Below, piece by piece: positions 44,843-57,650 of a DNA stretch of 64,000 bases (the stretch's first letter is position 1; every line of letters starts with the position of its first letter). The notes under the pieces were generated by a model. It worked only from the letters and a program-made list of their open reading frames with translations, did no database searches and was not told the DNA's origin. The DNA is from Aliidiomarina haloalkalitolerans (lineage in GTDB: Bacteria; Pseudomonadota; Gammaproteobacteria; Enterobacterales; Alteromonadaceae): NCBI RefSeq assembly GCF_003987315.1, contig NZ_PIPI01000006.1, positions 1 through 64,000 of the forward strand. Direction: 5' to 3'. The position numbers and the translations under genes were made by a program.

Positions 44843-45382
44843 ATGATGAAAGGACTTTTGCTGTCGAGCAGCGTGCTTGCAGTTTTTGGTTTAACGAGCT
44901 TCTCAGCGAACGCAAACGAAGTACCTGACCGCAATTTTAATATTGGCGTGACCAGTTATGTAACCATTATTGACGGCCCAAATAGCCGTGACGAACTATC
45001 CGGCGGTGGTTTAATTGCGACATATGCTTTTAGTGACCGTTGGGCTGCGCGCATCAATGCCGGCTCTTTAGAGCATGACTCGATCAGTCAAATTGAATCT
45101 GATACCTCTGAGCTTGCTATCTTATGGGGACGTAATTTCAATCAAACCGGCTTTAAATGGTACGTTGGTGGTGGTTTCTTCCAAGACAAATGGTCAGTAA
45201 AGAATTCAAATGTCAGCGAGTCATTTAATGGCGGGATGCTAACAGGTGGCTTGGGCTACAATTGGAATCGGGTTGCATTCGATTTCTGGATTAGTCTACG
45301 TGACTCGAGCAAATATGAAATGCAGGGCTTCAATCTCGATAGCGCAACAACCGGCGGGTTAGCGCTTTCTTTGCGTTTCTAA
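44843..45382 (+). CDS. predicted outer-membrane beta-barrel protein
   Basis: A 179-residue exported protein with a signal peptide (residues 1-23, ending ANANE). The mature part has alternating strand pattern (FNIGVTSYVTII, GGGLIATYAFSDRWAARI, KWYVGGGFFQDKWSV) and ends in GLALSLRF with a terminal phenylalanine, as in small eight-strand barrels (OmpA/OmpX or PagP-like layout). The function is unknown. AAGGA lies 9 bases before the start. Confidence 0.75.
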   Translation: MMKGLLLSSSVLAVFGLTSFSANANEVPDRNFNIGVTSYVTIIDGPNSRDELSGGGLIATYAFSDRWAARINAGSLEHDSISQIESDTSELAILWGRNFNQTGFKWYVGGGFFQDKWSVKNSNVSESFNGGMLTGGLGYNWNRVAFDFWISLRDSSKYEMQGFNLDSATTGGLALSLRF

Positions 45383-45410
45383 GCATCTCTATCGATTGAC
45401 GAGAAGTAAT

Positions 45411-45438
45411 AAAAAACCCGGCTAATGCCGGGTTTTTT
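45411..45438. terminator. bidirectional terminator after atpC and the barrel gene
   Basis: A 12-base-arm hairpin (A6CCCGGC/GCCGGGT6 with loop TAAT) is flanked by A6 and T6, so it ends transcription from both sides: the ATP synthase operon from the right and the barrel gene from the left. Confidence 0.94.
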
Positions 45439-45461
45439 GCTGATCGCCTTGTGCGAACCTG

Positions 45462-45890
45462 TTACTTGCCTTTCTTCTTGCGAAGATGTTGCAATACTCG
45501 CAACTGCGCGACTGCACGGGCAAGCTCTGCTGCTGCTTCAGCGTATGACATGTCTGGCGACGAATGGGTCATTGCTTCACGCGCTTCTTTGATTGATTTC
45601 TCAATCGCTTGCTCGTCAAGTTCGCCACCACGTACCGCCGTGTCAGACAAAATGGTCACAACGTCAGGTTGTACTTCCATAATGCCGCCAGCAACATAAA
45701 ACAGCTCTTCTTCGCCGGCTTCTGTCACCAAACGAATCATGCCAGGCTTCAAGGCGGTCAATAACGGGGTGTGCTTAGGTAAAATACCCATTTCACCCTC
45801 TTCAGCTGTCACCTGGATAGAACGTACATCGCCAGAGAACAAACGTTCTTCTGCGCTTACCACATCCAGACGTACTGTAGATACCGCCAT
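45462..45890 (-). CDS. atpC: ATP synthase epsilon subunit AtpC
   Basis: A 142-residue F1 subunit that couples rotation and inhibits hydrolysis. The N-terminal beta-sandwich begins [20 protein letters not shown], and the C-terminal helical hairpin follows (residues 88-135). The start at 45890 is used, not 45908: GGGAGG lies 6 bases before it and relatives start at the same place. It is last in the operon, before the strong terminator. Confidence 0.97.
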   Translation of the reverse strand: MAVSTVRLDVVSAEERLFSGDVRSIQVTAEEGEMGILPKHTPLLTALKPGMIRLVTEAGEEELFYVAGGIMEVQPDVVTILSDTAVRGGELDEQAIEKSIKEAREAMTHSSPDMSYAEAAAELARAVAQLRVLQHLRKKKGK

Positions 45891-45908
45891 TACAAACCTC
45901 CCGTTCAA

Positions 45909-47297
<1,389 letters not shown>

Positions 47298-47345
47298 TTA
47301 TCCTCTAACTCTGCAAATCTTCATGACCTTTGCCGGGTAGCAGGT

Positions 47346-48206
47346 TTACACTGCGCCAGCGCCCGAGACAATCTCTGAAATCTCTTGGGTAATCGCTGCC
47401 TGACGAGCTTTGTTGTAAACTAACTGCAACTCATCAATCAGTTGTCCTGCGTTATCGGTAGCTGCTTTCATTGCTACCATCCGTGCCGCTTGCTCACTCG
47501 CTAAATTCTCGACTGAACCTTGGTACACCTGACTTTCTACGAAACGACGCAACAATGTGTCTAACAGTGTTTTTGCGTCTGGCTCGTATAAGTAATCCCA
47601 AGCATGTGCACGTTTTGCAGTTTCTGTTTTTGGCAAAGGTAACAGTTGGTTAATAACTGGCTGCTGCGTCATGGTGTTGACAAACTTGTTGTACACCAAG
47701 TACACACGGTCCAATTCACCACTGTCGAATGCGTTAAGCATTACCGATACCGTTCCGATCAGATCGTTCAGGGCAGGTTTATCACCCAAACCTGAGGTCT
47801 GGGTTAGGATATTTTTCGTAATGCGCTTGAAGAAAGCAGCAGCTTTCGAACCAATTGCAGCAAAACTTACGTCAACACCTTTCTCTTTCCATTCTTGAAC
47901 GTCACGTAAAACCATACGGAATTCGTTACTGTTCAAGCCACCACACAAACCGCGGTCGGTCGAGATGACGATATATCCAACACGTTTAACCTCGCGCTCA
48001 GTCATCCAAGGATGCTGATATTCAAGGTCACCCTGAGCAATATGGCCGATCACTTCGCGAATAGCTTCCGCGTATGGACGGCTGCTAGCCATTTGATCCT
48101 GCGCTTTACGCATTTTCGAGGCTGCAACCATTTCCATTGCGCTGGTGATCTTCTGAGTATTATTAATACTCCCGATCTGAGTTTTTATCTCTTTTCCAAC
48201 GGCCAT
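47346..48206 (-). CDS. atpG: ATP synthase gamma subunit AtpG
   Basis: The 286-residue central rotor shaft of F1. The N-terminal helix [29 protein letters not shown] is characteristic, given here as the core [18 protein letters not shown]. The C-terminal helix [18 protein letters not shown] is also conserved. A GGAG precedes the start. Confidence 0.98.
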   Translation of the reverse strand: MAVGKEIKTQIGSINNTQKITSAMEMVAASKMRKAQDQMASSRPYAEAIREVIGHIAQGDLEYQHPWMTEREVKRVGYIVISTDRGLCGGLNSNEFRMVLRDVQEWKEKGVDVSFAAIGSKAAAFFKRITKNILTQTSGLGDKPALNDLIGTVSVMLNAFDSGELDRVYLVYNKFVNTMTQQPVINQLLPLPKTETAKRAHAWDYLYEPDAKTLLDTLLRRFVESQVYQGSVENLASEQAARMVAMKAATDNAGQLIDELQLVYNKARQAAITQEISEIVSGAGAV

Positions 48207-48261
48207 AATAATCTCCTGCGTTTACAACGACTGAAGGCCGTAGTTTCCTACGGCCCGGCTC

Positions 48262-49803
48262 TTAGAAACTTTGAGTTTCTTTGAACTTGGTGATACCCGC
48301 TTTAATTTCAGCTTCGATATCGCCGTTGTAATCGCCTGTTTCATTAATTTTCGCCATAAGGTCGGCATGCTCAGCATTGAAATATTCAATCAGAGCCGCT
48401 TCAAAGGCTTGAATCTTGTTGATTTCAACACCTTTCAAGAAACCTTTTTCTGCTGCGAAGATAGACACGGCCATGTTCGCAACGCTCATTGGCGCATACT
48501 GGTTCTGCTTCATCAGCTCGGTAACACGCTGACCATGCTCAAGCTGAGCACGAGTCGCTTCGTCAAGGTCAGATGCGAACTGAGCAAACGCTGCAAGTTC
48601 ACGATACTGAGCTAATGCTAGACGAATACCGCCACCAAGCTTTTTGATGATCTTGGTTTGCGCTGCACCACCAACCCGCGATACCGAGATACCGGCGTTA
48701 ACAGCTGGGCGAATACCCGCGTTAAACAAGTCAGTTTCTAAGAAGATCTGACCGTCGGTAATCGAGATTACGTTAGTTGGTACGAACGCAGAAACGTCAC
48801 CTGCTTGGGTTTCAATGATTGGTAACGCAGTTAAAGAACCGGTTTTACCTTTCACTTCACCGTTAGTGAACTTCTCTACGTAGTCAGCGTTTACACGCGC
48901 AGCACGCTCAAGCAAGCGCGAGTGTAAATAGAAAACGTCACCTGGGAATGCTTCACGTCCTGGTGGACGACGCAGTAGCAATGAGATTTGACGGTAAGCA
49001 ACTGCTTGCTTCGACAAATCATCATAAACGATTAGCGCGTCTTCACCGCGGTCGCGGAAGTATTCACCCATGGTACAACCAGAGTAAGCGGCTAAGTATT
49101 GCAGTGCTGCAGACTCAGAAGCTGACGCCGCAACAATGATAGTGTGCTCAAGAGCGCCGTGCTCTTCAAGCTTACGAACCACGTTAGCGATAGTCGAAGC
49201 TTTCTGACCGATAGCAACGTACACACACTTAATACCAGTACCTTTCTGGTTGATAATCGCGTCAACTGCCATAGCCGTTTTACCGGTCTGACGGTCACCG
49301 ATGATCAACTCACGCTGACCACGGCCGATTGGAATCATGGCGTCGATTGATTTGTAACCAGTTTGTACTGGTTGATCAACTGATTGACGCTCGATAACAC
49401 CTGGTGCGATTTTTTCAACTGGCTCAAAACCGTCAGCTTCAATTGCACCTTTGCCGTCGATTGGCATACCTAGCGTGTTTACAACACGGCCAAGTAGGGC
49501 ACGTCCAACTGGAACTTCCAGGATACGACCCGTTGCTTTGACTTTAATACCTTCTTGCAGGTCACCGTATGGACCCATTACTACCGCACCTACAGAGTCG
49601 CGCTCAAGGTTAAGTGCGATTGCATAGCGATTTCCAGGAAGCTCGATCATCTCCCCCTGCATACAGTCAGCTAAACCGGTGACCCGGATGATACCGTCTG
49701 TTACAGCAGTGATGGTGCCTTCATTGCGAGCTTCACTGACAACTTCGAACTTCTCAATACGCTGTTTGATCAGTTCTGCAATTTCATTTGAATTCAGTTG
49801 CAT
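48262..49803 (-). CDS. atpA: ATP synthase alpha subunit AtpA
   Basis: The 513-residue non-catalytic nucleotide-binding subunit of F1. Walker A is [13 protein letters not shown], and [20 protein letters not shown] is a family signature in this region. The arginine-finger segment [13 protein letters not shown], seen as VSRVGGAAQ, is conserved. It comes after atpH with 14 bases between. Confidence 0.98.
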   Translation of the reverse strand: MQLNSNEIAELIKQRIEKFEVVSEARNEGTITAVTDGIIRVTGLADCMQGEMIELPGNRYAIALNLERDSVGAVVMGPYGDLQEGIKVKATGRILEVPVGRALLGRVVNTLGMPIDGKGAIEADGFEPVEKIAPGVIERQSVDQPVQTGYKSIDAMIPIGRGQRELIIGDRQTGKTAMAVDAIINQKGTGIKCVYVAIGQKASTIANVVRKLEEHGALEHTIIVAASASESAALQYLAAYSGCTMGEYFRDRGEDALIVYDDLSKQAVAYRQISLLLRRPPGREAFPGDVFYLHSRLLERAARVNADYVEKFTNGEVKGKTGSLTALPIIETQAGDVSAFVPTNVISITDGQIFLETDLFNAGIRPAVNAGISVSRVGGAAQTKIIKKLGGGIRLALAQYRELAAFAQFASDLDEATRAQLEHGQRVTELMKQNQYAPMSVANMAVSIFAAEKGFLKGVEINKIQAFEAALIEYFNAEHADLMAKINETGDYNGDIEAEIKAGITKFKETQSF

Positions 49804-49817
49804 GCTCTCGTCCCCGA

Positions 49818-50351
49818 TTATGATTGCAGTGAAGAAGCTAAGCGCTTGAGCTGGCTTCTTAACGTATTGTCGATGACCATGTCACCGGCTTTTATGAGCA
49901 AACCGCCTACAATTGACGGTTCAACACTGCAATTGAGCTTAACTTTGCGTTCTAGACGTTTTTCCAAGGCCGCACTTAATTTAGCCTGTTGCGCGTCGTC
50001 AAGAGTCATAGCGGAAGTAACGTCAACCGTCACTTCTTTTTCGTACTCTTGGCGCATGTCTGCGAATAACCGCAGAACTTCAGGTAAAGCCTTGAGGCGC
50101 TCATTTGAGGCCATGACTTTAATTAAGTTTTGACCGTTGCTATCGAGTTGCTCACCGCAAATCCCGATAAAAACGTCACTTTGATGAGCGAGGCTTGACG
50201 CGCCGTTCAAAAAGGTAATGACCTCAGCGTTCTGAGCAACTTCCGTCGCGAACGCCAACATGCCATGCCATTTGTCTAACGCACCTTGCTCAACAGCAAA
50301 ATCAAAAGCTGCTTTAGCATAGGGGCGAGCGACCGTTGTATATTCGGACAT
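49818..50351 (-). CDS. atpH: ATP synthase delta subunit AtpH
   Basis: The 177-residue F1 subunit that joins the b-dimer stalk to alpha. The N-terminal half is helical ([19 protein letters not shown] is the usual start), and the C-terminal region ends with [20 protein letters not shown]. It lies 16 bases after atpF. Confidence 0.97.
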   Translation of the reverse strand: MSEYTTVARPYAKAAFDFAVEQGALDKWHGMLAFATEVAQNAEVITFLNGASSLAHQSDVFIGICGEQLDSNGQNLIKVMASNERLKALPEVLRLFADMRQEYEKEVTVDVTSAMTLDDAQQAKLSAALEKRLERKVKLNCSVEPSIVGGLLIKAGDMVIDNTLRSQLKRLASSLQS

Positions 50352-50367
50352 AGCTCAACCCCCGTGA

Positions 50368-50838
50368 TTACAATTCAGCGACAAGTTTTTCAACAATGTC
50401 GCTTTGCTTCTGTGCATCGACCTCGCGCTCAATGATTTTCTCAGCGCCAGCAATTGCCAAGAAGGCAACTTGCTTGCGGAGTTCTTCACGAACACGAGCA
50501 CGCTCAGCTTCCACTTCTGCATAACCGGAAGCGATAATTTTTTCGCGCTCTGCATGACCACGCTGAGTCTCATCTTCAACCAACTTCGCCGCACGCTTTT
50601 TGGCTTGGTCGATTAATTCTGCAGCCTGTAGTTTAGCTGCTTTGAGCTCTTCGTCGGCTTTTGCACGAGCGACTTCAAGGTCTTGATTCGCTTGTTCAGA
50701 AGCTGCAAGACCGTCAGCGATTTTCTTCTGACGCTCTTCAATCGCATTGTTCAACGGTGGCCACACAAATTTCATGGTGAACCACACGAAGAACGCAAAC
50801 GCAATCGATTGACCTATAAGGGTGAAGTTAATATCCAC
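50368..50838 (-). CDS. atpF: ATP synthase b subunit AtpF
   Basis: The 156-residue peripheral stalk subunit of F0. One N-terminal membrane helix (residues 7-27, with [19 protein letters not shown]) is followed by a long charged coiled coil. Length equals E. coli AtpF (156). Confidence 0.97.
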   Translation of the reverse strand: MDINFTLIGQSIAFAFFVWFTMKFVWPPLNNAIEERQKKIADGLAASEQANQDLEVARAKADEELKAAKLQAAELIDQAKKRAAKLVEDETQRGHAEREKIIASGYAEVEAERARVREELRKQVAFLAIAGAEKIIEREVDAQKQSDIVEKLVAEL

Positions 50839-50879
50839 AACAACCCTCCTCTAAGTTGGTGATCGACGATTGTGCTTGA

Positions 50880-51173
<294 letters not shown>

Positions 51174-51176
51174 TTA

Positions 51177-52034
<858 letters not shown>

Positions 52035-52436
52035 TTAACTAGTTTTTGAATTTAAAAGAATCGGTGCTAGCCACTGTACGTGCAAGAGAACCAGAAGCGT
52101 TACAAAAAGCGGTAACCACGGTCCTGGAAGCAGTTTAAAGGCAATGATTAGAAGGATAACGACCAACAACCATTTCACTGCTTCGGCGATAAAAAAGTAT
52201 CGCACGACATTTGGCGCAAAACGTCCGCCTCCATAACGGAAGGCCAACGCTGAAAAAACTAAACTTGGAACCAAGGCTATAACGAGGCCAGCTAACGCTG
52301 ACAGGGTTCCTGGACCTGCCATCAGCAGTCCGAAAAAAACGACGAAAATAAGACCAATACTCAGTTGTAATAGTAGCGTTCGTTTTGCTAGGCGGCGTCC
52401 GGCCCGAGTTAACGGGTGATTTGACTGTGCTAGCAT
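52035..52436 (-). CDS. atpI: ATP synthase protein I AtpI
   Basis: A 133-residue four-helix membrane protein, first in the operon, thought to help assemble the c ring or handle Mg2+. Helices lie at about residues 22-42, 45-65, 78-98 and 101-121. The next gene, atpB, starts immediately after it. A GGAA precedes the start, and the operon promoter is 91-118 bases upstream. Confidence 0.9.
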   Translation of the reverse strand: MLAQSNHPLTRAGRRLAKRTLLLQLSIGLIFVVFFGLLMAGPGTLSALAGLVIALVPSLVFSALAFRYGGGRFAPNVVRYFFIAEAVKWLLVVILLIIAFKLLPGPWLPLFVTLLVLLHVQWLAPILLNSKTS

Positions 52437-52526
52437 GACTATTCCAACCTACTGGTTTGGTGCTTTTCATCCCTGCAAAAGCGAAAAAATTGCAGTTTCT
52501 GCACTGAACATAAAAAAACTGCGCAG

Positions 52527-52554
52527 ATTATAAAGTGTTGCCGCTAAATTGCAA
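52527..52554 (-). promoter_or_regulatory. promoter of the atp operon
   Basis: The minus strand has -35 TTGCAA (52549-52554), a 16-base spacer and a perfect -10 TATAAT (52527-52532). Transcription would begin near 52520, leaving a leader of about 85 bases before atpI. Confidence 0.72.
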
Positions 52555-52641
52555 CTAAAGCCGGGGGTTTTAGGCCTTATATAATCGGGCTATCTACTTT
52601 TATTCAACAAAACTACCTGATTCTGCGGTAAATTCTTTTGC

Positions 52642-53523
52642 TTACGAAAAATGGCGCAAAATTCCGTCTAACTCATCTAGACTTGTATAATTTATAACCA
52701 GCTTACCTTTTCCTTTACGGTTGTGACTGATGGCAACTTTAGCGCCAAGCTTATCACTCAAGGTATTTTCAAGCTGCTGTACATCAGGGTCGGCTTTTTT
52801 CTCTTCTTTCTGGGTTGGATTCAACGCTTTGTTCACCAACCGTTCGGCTTCCCGCACCGTTAAGCCTTTTGCGGCGATAATACGAGCTAAATCACTTTGT
52901 AAAGTGCCCTGAACCCCCAGTAAAACTTTTGCATGACCGGCTTCAATATCGCCACGCTCAAGCAAGATTTTGACGTCGTCATTGAGCTGCATCAGGCGTA
53001 AAAGGTTGGTAACCGTTGTCCGTGATTTACCAACGGCTTCGGCAACGCTCTGGTGAGTAAGTTCGAATTCTTCCATAAGACGATGAAGTGCTGTAGCTTC
53101 TTCAAGTGGGTTCAGATCTTCCCGCTGAATATTTTCAATGAGCGCAATGGCCACAGCTGCTTCATCTGGAACGTCTTTGACTAAACAGGGTACCGTGTCT
53201 AAGCTAGCTAATTGCGCCGCCCGCCAGCGCCGTTCACCGGCGATAATCTCGAATCGATTTTCACCGACCGGTCGCACAACGATAGGCTGAATGATGCCTT
53301 GTGCTTTGACCGAGTTAGCGAGATCTTCAAGTGCCTCTGGCGCCATATCTTTGCGAGGTTGGTATTTACCGGGCTGTAAAAACTCGACCGGCAACTTACG
53401 TAATTCACCTTTGTCGATCGCTTGGGCTAGGTCGCCTTGCGTTTGTTGGCGTGAAGCTGCATTCGCACTAGTGGTTAAAAGTGCATCTAACCCGCGTCCT
53501 AATCCTCGTTTTTTCGCCGACAT
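52642..53523 (-). CDS. parB: chromosome partitioning protein ParB
   Basis: A 293-residue centromere-binding CTPase. The N-terminal CTP-binding domain has GERRWRAAQLA, a central helix-turn-helix follows (AEAVGKSRTTVTNLLRLMQL), and a C-terminal dimerisation domain ends the protein. It loads at parS sites and works with ParA to segregate the origin region. It follows parA by 14 bases. No perfect parS was found by eye. Confidence 0.96.
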   Translation of the reverse strand: MSAKKRGLGRGLDALLTTSANAASRQQTQGDLAQAIDKGELRKLPVEFLQPGKYQPRKDMAPEALEDLANSVKAQGIIQPIVVRPVGENRFEIIAGERRWRAAQLASLDTVPCLVKDVPDEAAVAIALIENIQREDLNPLEEATALHRLMEEFELTHQSVAEAVGKSRTTVTNLLRLMQLNDDVKILLERGDIEAGHAKVLLGVQGTLQSDLARIIAAKGLTVREAERLVNKALNPTQKEEKKADPDVQQLENTLSDKLGAKVAISHNRKGKGKLVINYTSLDELDGILRHFS

Positions 53524-53537
53524 GGTAACCTTCCCCT

Positions 53538-54323
53538 TTAAGCTGTAGTCGCAGTTTCAGCACGGCGAATCACTTCGCCAGCAAGCGCTAAATAGGCTTT
53601 TGAGCCTGATGATGATTTATCGTAATACATGGCTGGAGCACCAAAACTCGGTGCTTCTGCTAACCGGACGTTGCGTGGAATAACCGTACGATAAACCTTG
53701 TCACCAAAGTGATTTTTTAATTGTTCTGAGACGTCATTTGCTAATCGATTTCGCGGGTCGTACATGGTCCGCAGAATACCCTCGATAGCGAGATTCGGAT
53801 TAACGAAACTCGCTAGCTGCTCAATGGTATCCATCAGTGCTGTTAAACCTTCGAGTGCATAGTACTCACACTGCATGGGTACAAGCACTGAATCGGCAGC
53901 AGCCATCGCGTTCACGGTTAATAGGTTGAGTGAGGGCGGACAGTCGATAAAAATAAAATCATAGTAGTCGCGCACCGGTTCTAACGCGCGACGCAAACGA
54001 GTTTCGCGAGCAAAGACTTCCATCAACTTAATTTCAGCGGCAGTGACGTCGCCGTTGGCTGCAAGCAAATGATACTTACCGCTAGTTTCTGTTTGAATCA
54101 CGTTCGCGGCAGGTTTTTCGTCGACGAGTAGGTCATAAACGGTTGCCGGGACATCGTATTTGTCCACTCCGCTACCCATGGTTGCGTTGCCCTGTGGATC
54201 TAAATCAATCAGCAATACTTTACGTCGGGTCGCGGCCATAGAGGCGGCTAAATTCACAGCGGTAGTGGTTTTACCAACTCCACCTTTTTGGTTTGCGATT
54301 GCGATGACCTTTCCCACGTCCAT
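53538..54323 (-). CDS. parA: chromosome partitioning ATPase ParA (Soj)
   Basis: A 261-residue MinD/ParA-type ATPase. The deviant Walker A motif is KGGVGKTTTAVNLA at the N-terminus, with FIDCPPSLNLL as the Walker B region. It binds DNA nonspecifically and is released by ParB. It lies between rsmG (16 bases upstream) and parB. Confidence 0.97.
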   Translation of the reverse strand: MDVGKVIAIANQKGGVGKTTTAVNLAASMAATRRKVLLIDLDPQGNATMGSGVDKYDVPATVYDLLVDEKPAANVIQTETSGKYHLLAANGDVTAAEIKLMEVFARETRLRRALEPVRDYYDFIFIDCPPSLNLLTVNAMAAADSVLVPMQCEYYALEGLTALMDTIEQLASFVNPNLAIEGILRTMYDPRNRLANDVSEQLKNHFGDKVYRTVIPRNVRLAEAPSFGAPAMYYDKSSSGSKAYLALAGEVIRRAETATTA

Positions 54324-54339
54324 TCACCTATTTGTTATT

Positions 54340-55005
54340 TTAATCGGTTATAATTTCAACCACATGGCGTGCCGCTTCAAGCGTTGGCACCTGTAATTGA
54401 TGAACCGCTAGAATGCGATAAGGCGGTTCTACAGCAGCGAGTTCTTCTTCTGTCGCCAGTCCTTTGAGGGCAATAAAACGACCATCGGCAGAAGGCAAAT
54501 GATGACACCACGACAGCATATCTGCAAGTGAGGCAAACGCTCGACTGACAACTGAATCAAAACCATTTTTACTGTCGTAGTCTTGCACCCGAGCAAGTAC
54601 AGGCGTGACATTGGTCAACTTGAGTTCGTGCACGACTTGTCGAATAAAGCTGATCCGCTTTCCTAAACTATCGAGCAAAACAAATTCTCTATCTGGATTG
54701 CAGATTGCCAATGGCAATCCTGGTAAGCCCGGTCCCGTGCCAACATCGATCACGGTTTTGCCATGTAAATATGGGCTCACGACGATACTGTCGAGAATAT
54801 GGCGAATAAGCATTTCTGCTGGATCTCGAACCGACGTTAAATTGTATGCTTTATTCCATTTGTGCAGCATACCGAGCAAGGCGATTAATTGTTGCTGCTG
54901 TTCGTCACTCACCGATAAATCAGTTTCTTTCAGCAGCTGCGATAAGCGGGCTGCTAATTGCTCTGTGGGAAATGGCGTTGCCTTGCTCATAATCGTGTGT
55001 ACCAC
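54340..55005 (-). CDS. rsmG: 16S rRNA m7G527 methyltransferase RsmG (GidB)
   Basis: A 221-residue SAM-dependent enzyme that methylates G527 of 16S rRNA (E. coli numbering). The SAM site is [17 protein letters not shown]. The start is uncertain: an ATG at 54990 (MSKATPF) fits relatives as well as the one given. It follows mnmG across a 135-base gap that carries a hairpin with DnaA boxes. Confidence 0.95.
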   Translation of the reverse strand: MVHTIMSKATPFPTEQLAARLSQLLKETDLSVSDEQQQQLIALLGMLHKWNKAYNLTSVRDPAEMLIRHILDSIVVSPYLHGKTVIDVGTGPGLPGLPLAICNPDREFVLLDSLGKRISFIRQVVHELKLTNVTPVLARVQDYDSKNGFDSVVSRAFASLADMLSWCHHLPSADGRFIALKGLATEEELAAVEPPYRILAVHQLQVPTLEAARHVVEIITD

Positions 55006-55078
55006 TCGCTCAATAAAACATTCGTGATTTGGTTCATTGGAAACTCGATTTCTGCAATTCTGAAGCAGTTGAGTCGCT

Positions 55079-55123
55079 AAACTGTGGATAAATAAACTAA
55101 TTTATCCAATTCATCCACAGTTT
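55079..55123. promoter_or_regulatory. inverted repeat with DnaA boxes between mnmG and rsmG
   Basis: The arms AAACTGTGGAT (55079-55089) and ATCCACAGTTT (55113-55123) form an 11-bp inverted repeat. The left arm holds a perfect DnaA box (TTATCCACA on the minus strand, 55083-55091). The right arm holds one with a single mismatch (TCATCCACA, 55111-55119). A competing inner stem GGATAAAT/ATTTATCC is also possible. It lies about 2 kb from the DUE of the origin. Confidence 0.7.
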
Positions 55124-55139
55124 GCCGTAATTTTTGAAT

Positions 55140-57044
55140 TTAAGCGACTGATTTTCGCAGTAAGCCCTGCTTTTTCAAATGCACTAATAACATTGAAATC
55201 GCGGCTGGCGTGATACCAGAAATTCGAGCTGCTTGGCCAACCGTTTCCGGTTTGTGCTCGGTTAGCTTCGCGACTACTTCGTTCGACAAGCCAGAAATAC
55301 TGGCATAGTTAAACTCAACGGGGAGTTTGGTATTTTCGTGACGTCGTGTTTTCGCGATTTCATCTTCTTGACGTTTGATATACCCCGCATACTTAACTTG
55401 AATCTCAACTTGCTCAGCTGCTTGTGCATCAGTTAAAGCTGGGCCAATTGATTCAATTGCCATCAGTTGGTTATAAGTCACTTCTGGGCGTCGTAGGAGC
55501 TCTTCTAAACTCGCTTCTTTGCTAATTGGTGTTTTTAACAGTGGGTTAATTTGTTCAACGGCTGGGTGATCTTTATGAACCCAAGTTGAACGCAAACGCT
55601 GTTGTTCTTGCTCTACAGCTTCCATTTTTTCGTTAAAACGAGCCCAACGAGCATCGTCAATTAAGCCCAATTCGCGACCTTTCGCTGTTAGGCGAATGTC
55701 GGCATTGTCTTCACGCAACAACAAGCGATACTCCGCACGCGAGGTAAACATACGGTACGGTTCTTTGGTACCCAGAGTGGCTAAATCATCAATAAGAACG
55801 CCGGTATACGCTTCTTCACGGCGTGGTGTCCAAGCTTCTTTGTCTTGTACTGCCAAGGCTGCATTCACACCAGCAATGAGGCCTTGGGCACCGGCTTCTT
55901 CATAGCCAGTCGTACCATTAATTTGACCCGCAAAGTATAAGCCTTGAATGTATTTGGTTTCTAACGACTGCTTGAGATCACGCGGATCGAAGAAATCATA
56001 TTCAATTGCATACCCAGGTCGAGTGATATGGGCATTTTCAAAACCACGGATGGAATGAACCAGGGCCTGTTGAACATCAAATGGCAAGCTTGTAGAAATA
56101 CCATTTGGGTACAGCTCATTGGTTGTTAAACCTTCTGGTTCAACGAAAATTTGATGTGAATCTTTGTCAGCAAAACGCACGACTTTATCTTCAATTGACG
56201 GGCAATAGCGCGGTCCAATACCTTCGATTACACCAGAATACATTGGCGAACGGTCTAAGCCGCTACGAATGATGTCATGGGTATTGCCGTTGGTATGGGT
56301 AATGTAACAACTGATTTGTTGTGGATGATCGTCGGTACTACCCATGTAAGAAAATACTGGAGTTGGGGTGTCGCCAGGCTGCTCTTGCATGACAGAAAAA
56401 TCGACTGACTTTGCGTCGATGCGCGGAGGAGTTCCGGTTTTTAAACGATCAACACGCAATGGTAATTCTCGTAACCGCCGCGCTAGAGCGATAGACGGTG
56501 GATCGCCAGCTCGGCCACCACTGTAATTGCTTAAGCCAATATGAATTTGACCACCTAAAAAGGTTCCAGTGGTTAAAACGATCGCCGGCGCATAAAACTT
56601 CAACCCCATTTGGGTGACGACACCTTCAACTTTTGGACCAAGTGCTGTTTCAGTAACGATCAGATCATCAGCTGCCTGCTGAAAGATCTGTAAGTTTTCT
56701 TGTTGCTCAAGTGCAGTGCGAATAAATGCTTTGTAGAGCGCGCGATCGGCTTGTGCGCGAGTCGCTCGTACAGCTGGGCCTTTCGATGCATTGAGGGTAC
56801 GGAATTGAATACCTGCATGATCGGCTGCACGAGCCATAATGCCACCTAATGCGTCAATTTCTTTAACCAAATGACCTTTACCAATGCCACCTATGGCTGG
56901 GTTACAAGACATTTGGCCTAAAGTATCGATGTTATGGGTAATCAATAGGGTGCGTCTGCCCATACGAGCAGCTGCAAGTGCTGCTTCCGTACCAGCGTGA
57001 CCACCGCCAATTACAATTACTTCATAACGTGCATCTGTTGCCAT
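55140..57044 (-). CDS. mnmG: tRNA modification enzyme MnmG (GidA)
   Basis: A 634-residue FAD enzyme that, with MnmE, adds the carboxymethylaminomethyl group to U34 of tRNA. The FAD motif [17 protein letters not shown] is at the N-terminus. The C-terminal domain is full length (E. coli 629 residues) and ends in the SMLLVHLKK region. It is the first gene left of the origin and reads away from it, as in E. coli. Confidence 0.98.
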   Translation of the reverse strand: MATDARYEVIVIGGGHAGTEAALAAARMGRRTLLITHNIDTLGQMSCNPAIGGIGKGHLVKEIDALGGIMARAADHAGIQFRTLNASKGPAVRATRAQADRALYKAFIRTALEQQENLQIFQQAADDLIVTETALGPKVEGVVTQMGLKFYAPAIVLTTGTFLGGQIHIGLSNYSGGRAGDPPSIALARRLRELPLRVDRLKTGTPPRIDAKSVDFSVMQEQPGDTPTPVFSYMGSTDDHPQQISCYITHTNGNTHDIIRSGLDRSPMYSGVIEGIGPRYCPSIEDKVVRFADKDSHQIFVEPEGLTTNELYPNGISTSLPFDVQQALVHSIRGFENAHITRPGYAIEYDFFDPRDLKQSLETKYIQGLYFAGQINGTTGYEEAGAQGLIAGVNAALAVQDKEAWTPRREEAYTGVLIDDLATLGTKEPYRMFTSRAEYRLLLREDNADIRLTAKGRELGLIDDARWARFNEKMEAVEQEQQRLRSTWVHKDHPAVEQINPLLKTPISKEASLEELLRRPEVTYNQLMAIESIGPALTDAQAAEQVEIQVKYAGYIKRQEDEIAKTRRHENTKLPVEFNYASISGLSNEVVAKLTEHKPETVGQAARISGITPAAISMLLVHLKKQGLLRKSVA

Positions 57045-57280
57045 TTTGATCTGAACTCCGATCGAATCGTACTTTAATGGGTCGTCAAAAGCAGTTGATC
57101 TTATAAGGGAAAAGGATCAACTGACTCAATAGACGATCGTATAGCCGATTATTGTAGCACTTTTATTGGTGACTAAAAATCCTTTTACACTTGATGTTTC
57201 TTGCAGTTCAGCGGTTTTGGTGATGGCAATGAACACGTTGGTATCGATCCAAGCACGAGAGAGTGCTTCGGTATTAATTA

Positions 57281-57346
57281 GATCTATATTTTTTTAAAGA
57301 TCTTTTTATTATTTCTATTATTAGCTCGCTTAAGATCTGTGTGTAT
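57281..57346. promoter_or_regulatory. oriC duplex-unwinding element with 13-mer-like repeats
   Basis: Three GATCT-led repeats occur at 57281-57293, 57299-57311 and 57334-57346. The first, GATCTATATTTTT, differs from the E. coli 13-mer GATCTNTTNTTTT at one position, and the others are weaker. The stretch is strongly A/T rich, and it lies next to mnmG, the side where unwinding starts in E. coli. Confidence 0.82.
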
Positions 57347-57392
57347 GTCGAAATAATAGTTTAATTTCATATTGTTATGCGATCGATTTAGG

Positions 57393-57401
57393 TGTGTATA
57401 A
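57393..57401 (-). promoter_or_regulatory. DnaA box, perfect (TTATACACA)
   Basis: The minus strand reads TTATACACA, which matches TTATNCACA at all defined positions. It is the box nearest the unwinding element. Confidence 0.85.
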
Positions 57402-57444
57402 GCAGCGATCTTATTTGCGCATAACCAGTGGTATAACTTCGTGG

Positions 57445-57453
57445 TTATACACA
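57445..57453 (+). promoter_or_regulatory. DnaA box, perfect (TTATACACA)
   Basis: The plus strand reads TTATACACA. Immediately beyond it, TTATCCCCA at 57461-57469 is a one-mismatch box in the same direction. Confidence 0.85.
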
Positions 57454-57507
57454 TCGATAGTTATCCCCAGATCTATCCCCGGATCCGATCACAAGAAAGA
57501 TCGCGGT

Positions 57508-57516
57508 TTATCCCCA
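57508..57516 (+). promoter_or_regulatory. DnaA box, one mismatch (TTATCCCCA)
   Basis: The same TTATCCCCA variant occurs at 57461-57469, 57508-57516 and 57617-57625. Repetition of one variant suggests it is meant to be a weaker site. Confidence 0.55.
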
Positions 57517-57551
57517 AGATATTCTTTGCGTGAGTAATGATCGGAGTAAGG

Positions 57552-57560
57552 TGTGGATAA
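57552..57560 (-). promoter_or_regulatory. DnaA box, perfect (TTATCCACA)
   Basis: The minus strand reads TTATCCACA, the highest-affinity form in E. coli. It lies on the mioC side, like R4 of the E. coli origin. Confidence 0.88.
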
Positions 57561-57650
57561 GATCCGAATAAGTGATCAATTACTTGATAATTAAAGGCAC
57601 AAAAAAGGGGATAACTTTATCCCCAGATTTACTGATTTCGTCGAATGAGT

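Larger units (their letters stand above)
57045..57650. other. oriC: chromosomal replication origin oriC
   Basis: This 606-base interval between mnmG and mioC shows the parts of an E. coli-type origin in the same order: mnmG, an AT-rich duplex-unwinding element, a cluster of DnaA boxes, then mioC. I count about 18 GATC sites, far above chance. DnaA boxes identical or near to TTATNCACA are at 57393-57401, 57445-57453, 57461-57469, 57508-57516, 57552-57560 and 57617-57625. A short plus-strand-complement frame with no start codon also exists but is not supported as a gene. Confidence 0.93.

Noticed and set aside
52642-54323. parS site near parA-parB
   Set aside because: No perfect TGTTTCACGTGAAACA-type site was seen in the window. 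Partial CACGTG matches at about 3327, 11597 and 24675 share only the core and lie far from parAB, so none is called.
57130-57290. Minus-strand frame in oriC starting WIDTNVFIAITKT, as a PIN-domain toxin fragment
   Set aside because: It has no start codon. Only a few residues resemble the PIN start, and nothing after them fits. The region is better explained as origin sequence.
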